From: JACDAE01 sp963717195
GTDB lineage: Bacteria > Chloroflexota > Ktedonobacteria > Ktedonobacterales > Ktedonobacteraceae
Assembly: GCA_963717195.1 (NCBI GenBank)
Contig: CAVQVR010000006.1
Location: 310,001-374,000, forward strand
Direction: 5' to 3'
Length of the DNA: 64,000 nt
Part shown: piece by piece, positions 61,898 to 64,000 of the stretch
How positions within the stretch are numbered: position 1 is the first letter of the stretch
Layout of the letters: every line of letters starts with the position of its first letter
Made by a program: the position numbers and the translations under genes
Notes under the pieces: generated by a model
Told to the model about the DNA's origin: nothing
The model's input: the letters and a program-made list of their open reading frames with translations, nothing else
Database searches by the model: none

Positions 61898-62102
61898 AAT
61901 TGCCCTCTTGTAATTGCTGCGTTTTTTCTATAAAATAGATAAACAAAACGTTTTTATCTTTAGATACTCTCTATTGTCTGCTGCGGATCATGCGACAACT
62001 TTTATAGGCAAGCTTCTCTACGTCTTTTATACAAATTTTCAGAGTATGAGCAAGCAGCGTTTTTCCCCTCTTTTAAGGAAGGGAGATGGAGAAAAATACT
62101 GA
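61898..62102. other. AT-rich leader upstream of the zinc-ribbon protein
   Basis: AT-rich stretch with no recognisable gene. It should hold the promoter of the next gene; no convincing -35/-10 pair was fixed. Confidence 0.4.
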
Positions 62103-63866
62103 ATGAAGTGTAATTATTGTGGAACGGATAACCCTGCACAGGCCCGTTTCTGCGGTAGATGTGGTAAAAAGTTTGTGCATGACGAGGAAGAGCATTCGGT
62201 TGCATCACAACCACTAAACGAGCAGAGCCTATCTGCCAGAGTATCAACAGAACAGGAAGCGATGCAGGTAAGCAATGGACCTGTTCTCTCGCTAACAGAG
62301 CAAATAGCACCGAAAGTTCCGTCTGCAACACCAGTTATTGTTAGCACCGCAGATCAGGTGGACGCAGAAATAGCAGAGAGTCGCCCTGAGGTGGAAACTC
62401 CGTCACCGCCCCTACCATCTATATGGCCATTTACCGGCTTAAACCAGGAAAGCATAAAAAGCTATCCACCAGAAATAGGACTGATGTCACCTTCACCTCC
62501 GCCTGGATGGCCCATATTCCAGGAGAATAGCGAGAGGATACAGCAGCCTCTCTCTACAAAAGCGCAACCAACGTTTCTCACGTGGCTACTAAAACCATGG
62601 TCGCGCCCGGCCTTCTACGGTTCCATTGCCGCTCTAGCCCTCGTACTGATCTTGCTGATCGTGACTGGAAGCGACTGGGCCAGTGGCACTATCCATGCTG
62701 CTATTATGGCAGCTATTGTTGCACTACTGCTCATAGGCGCTCTGGGTGTGCGCCTGATGATGGAGAGAGCAGCTCAGACCAGCGCACAAAAGCGAACTCA
62801 ATATATGAGTGCAGGTTTAGTCATCCTGGTTCTGCTCCTATACATGAGCACAGCATTGTCTTTCCAGCCAGCCATCCACACGGTGCAGGGACATTCCCTC
62901 GAACAGAGCCATCAGTGGAAACAGGCCATCGCACAATACCAACTCGGAGGTGACACCGCCCCTACTTCTGTTAATATCGCTCGTACTTATAATGAATGGG
63001 GCCAGAACCTGGCACAGCAGCAGCATTATCAGCAAGCCATAGACAATTTCGAGATGGTAGTAAACAAGTATGGCAGGGCCGGTAGTCAGGTCAGCATTGC
63101 CCAGAAAAATGCAATCAACGCCTACATCGCTGCCGGGAAACAGGATCAGCAAAAGCAAGATTATAGTGGAGCTGTCACCCAATTCGCCGCGTTACTAAAT
63201 TTGAACTACTGCGATGTGCAGTGCCAGAAAGATAATCAGTCACTTGCTGCTAACGCCTACTACAGTCTGGCAAAGTCTCAGTTGGCAACCGCACAGTATT
63301 CTGACGCAGTTGATACCTTTGCCACCTTACAGCAACGCTTCCCTACCTCTTCCGCCTATCAGACAGCGCACGAAGATATAGCAAAAGCACTGTTCGCATT
63401 GGGACTGCAGGAGATAAACACCAATCAGTGTTCAGCCGCAGTGCTGAATTACCAGCAGCTAGCAAGGGCTTTTGCCGATACTGTCCAGGGCAAAAACGCG
63501 GCGCTAGCATTAAAAGCGCCCCAGCCAGTAAAGGGTCACTTTACAAAGCCACTTCCACGTGGTCGCGTTCTGGCGGTATTGACACAAGGATTGACAGCCC
63601 GAGCATGGAAGAACCAATTCAACAAGGTGCTTGCTAAGCATCCGCCCATCACTACCGTCCTGGCAAATGGAACCTTCCAGTTTAAACCCTTAAAGCAGGG
63701 AACATATGATCTTTCCTGGGGCAATATTGCAACTAATGGGAAAGAGAGTTTTGGCACCGATATCCTGGCATCTAATCCTGGCACCTACTATTACGTTGCG
63801 CATGTCGGCCCACTCTGCCCCTTTAATTTCGGCAACATCACCATGGCTATTCCAAAAGCTTCTTGA
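62103..63866 (+). CDS. Zinc-ribbon membrane protein with TPR-like repeats
   Basis: A 587-residue protein. The N-terminus is a zinc ribbon (KCNYCGTDNPAQARFCGRCG), typical of bacterial membrane regulators and stress proteins. An acidic, Pro-rich linker follows. Three hydrophobic stretches lie between about residues 175 and 260 (FYGSIAALALVLILLIVTG and others). The outside part holds several TPR-like helical pairs (GHSLEQSHQWKQAIAQYQLG, NIARTYNEWGQNLAQQQHYQ). A final beta domain follows (about 480-587) with SFGTDILASNPGTYYYVAHV. It may scaffold an envelope complex. Function unknown. Confidence 0.75.
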   Translation: MKCNYCGTDNPAQARFCGRCGKKFVHDEEEHSVASQPLNEQSLSARVSTEQEAMQVSNGPVLSLTEQIAPKVPSATPVIVSTADQVDAEIAESRPEVETPSPPLPSIWPFTGLNQESIKSYPPEIGLMSPSPPPGWPIFQENSERIQQPLSTKAQPTFLTWLLKPWSRPAFYGSIAALALVLILLIVTGSDWASGTIHAAIMAAIVALLLIGALGVRLMMERAAQTSAQKRTQYMSAGLVILVLLLYMSTALSFQPAIHTVQGHSLEQSHQWKQAIAQYQLGGDTAPTSVNIARTYNEWGQNLAQQQHYQQAIDNFEMVVNKYGRAGSQVSIAQKNAINAYIAAGKQDQQKQDYSGAVTQFAALLNLNYCDVQCQKDNQSLAANAYYSLAKSQLATAQYSDAVDTFATLQQRFPTSSAYQTAHEDIAKALFALGLQEINTNQCSAAVLNYQQLARAFADTVQGKNAALALKAPQPVKGHFTKPLPRGRVLAVLTQGLTARAWKNQFNKVLAKHPPITTVLANGTFQFKPLKQGTYDLSWGNIATNGKESFGTDILASNPGTYYYVAHVGPLCPFNFGNITMAIPKAS

Positions 63867-64000
63867 TCCATCCTACTTTATGGCCGCCATCTGGTACCAG
63901 AGGGCAGTCCTAAGTGTTACGTTTTCCTTGTCCAGGGGTTCTATCAGGAGAGAAGTAGATGGAAAATCTTGTATTTAGTAGAGAGGGCTGATCCCATATG
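63867..64000. other. Window end, no supported gene
   Basis: Contains an AGGAGAG site before a 10-codon frame at 63957 and an ATG at the last three bases that could begin the next gene. Neither can be judged from the sequence present. Confidence 0.4.

Noticed and set aside
1..64000. tRNA, rRNA or CRISPR genes
   Set aside because: No cloverleaf, rRNA-like core or repeat-spacer array was found on reading. A covariance-model search was not possible.

Overview
The window looks like chromosomal DNA of a Ktedonobacteria-type member of the Chloroflexota. This is inferred from the style of the gene content: an XRE-STAND-TPR regulator, degenerate Ser/Thr kinases with Pro/Thr-rich extracellular tails, double GNAT proteins, a MoxR/DUF58/transglutaminase cluster, many GTG/TTG starts, and long intergenic hairpins. 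No rRNA, tRNA or CRISPR array was found, and no search was run, so the taxonomic call is tentative.

Left part (1-24 kb). A cut-off M24 peptidase gene and a repeat-bearing membrane-anchored protein are followed by a group 2 sigma-70 factor. Next comes a phage-derived particle module on the plus strand (3.2-11.9 kb): two near-identical promoters, a 37-codon ORF coupled to a two-enzyme endolysin, a holin, a protease-capsid fusion and head/tail structural proteins. It is followed by non-phage genes: a Pro/Thr-rich membrane protein, a HlyD/ATPase/short FtsX-type ABC export operon, and an unknown protein. The portal gene and two small partners then appear on the opposite strand (17.8-20.0 kb), with a hybrid histidine kinase and an HNH protein beyond them. 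No terminase large subunit, integrase, tape measure or replication gene is visible, so this is either a rearranged prophage remnant or a domesticated particle locus.

Middle part (23.4-42.7 kb). There is a broken ArsR gene, an unknown protein, a pseudokinase and a perfect 51-bp palindrome upstream of a DUF3311/sodium-solute symporter pair. These are followed by an AI-2E family permease and the MoxR-DUF58-transglutaminase operon, whose transglutaminase is split by a +1 frame change. An orphan SecY, pyruvate dehydrogenase-type E1alpha/E1beta/E2, LipA, an alpha/beta hydrolase and a receiver-only response regulator follow. SecY, E2 and the response regulator all end inside copies of one interspersed repeat that supplies the TAG stop.

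Right part (42.7-64 kb). This holds a second probable pseudokinase, a secreted clan GH-A glycosidase, a Tat-exported DUF1800/DUF1501 pair, a DUF5996 protein, an ECF sigma factor facing a soluble double zinc-finger protein, and a large XRE-STAND-TPR protein preceded by three phased heptamers. Next are a P-loop kinase and a DUF4352-like protein, then a 65-codon small protein with its own promoter and terminator just upstream of an ABC-2 transporter. The window closes with a double GNAT gene and an internally deleted paralogue, a large nested hairpin, and a zinc-ribbon/TPR membrane protein.

The best candidates for something new are the split capsid/portal module with its duplicated promoters, the self-contained small-protein transcription unit next to the ABC exporter, and the stop-codon-supplying interspersed repeat family.
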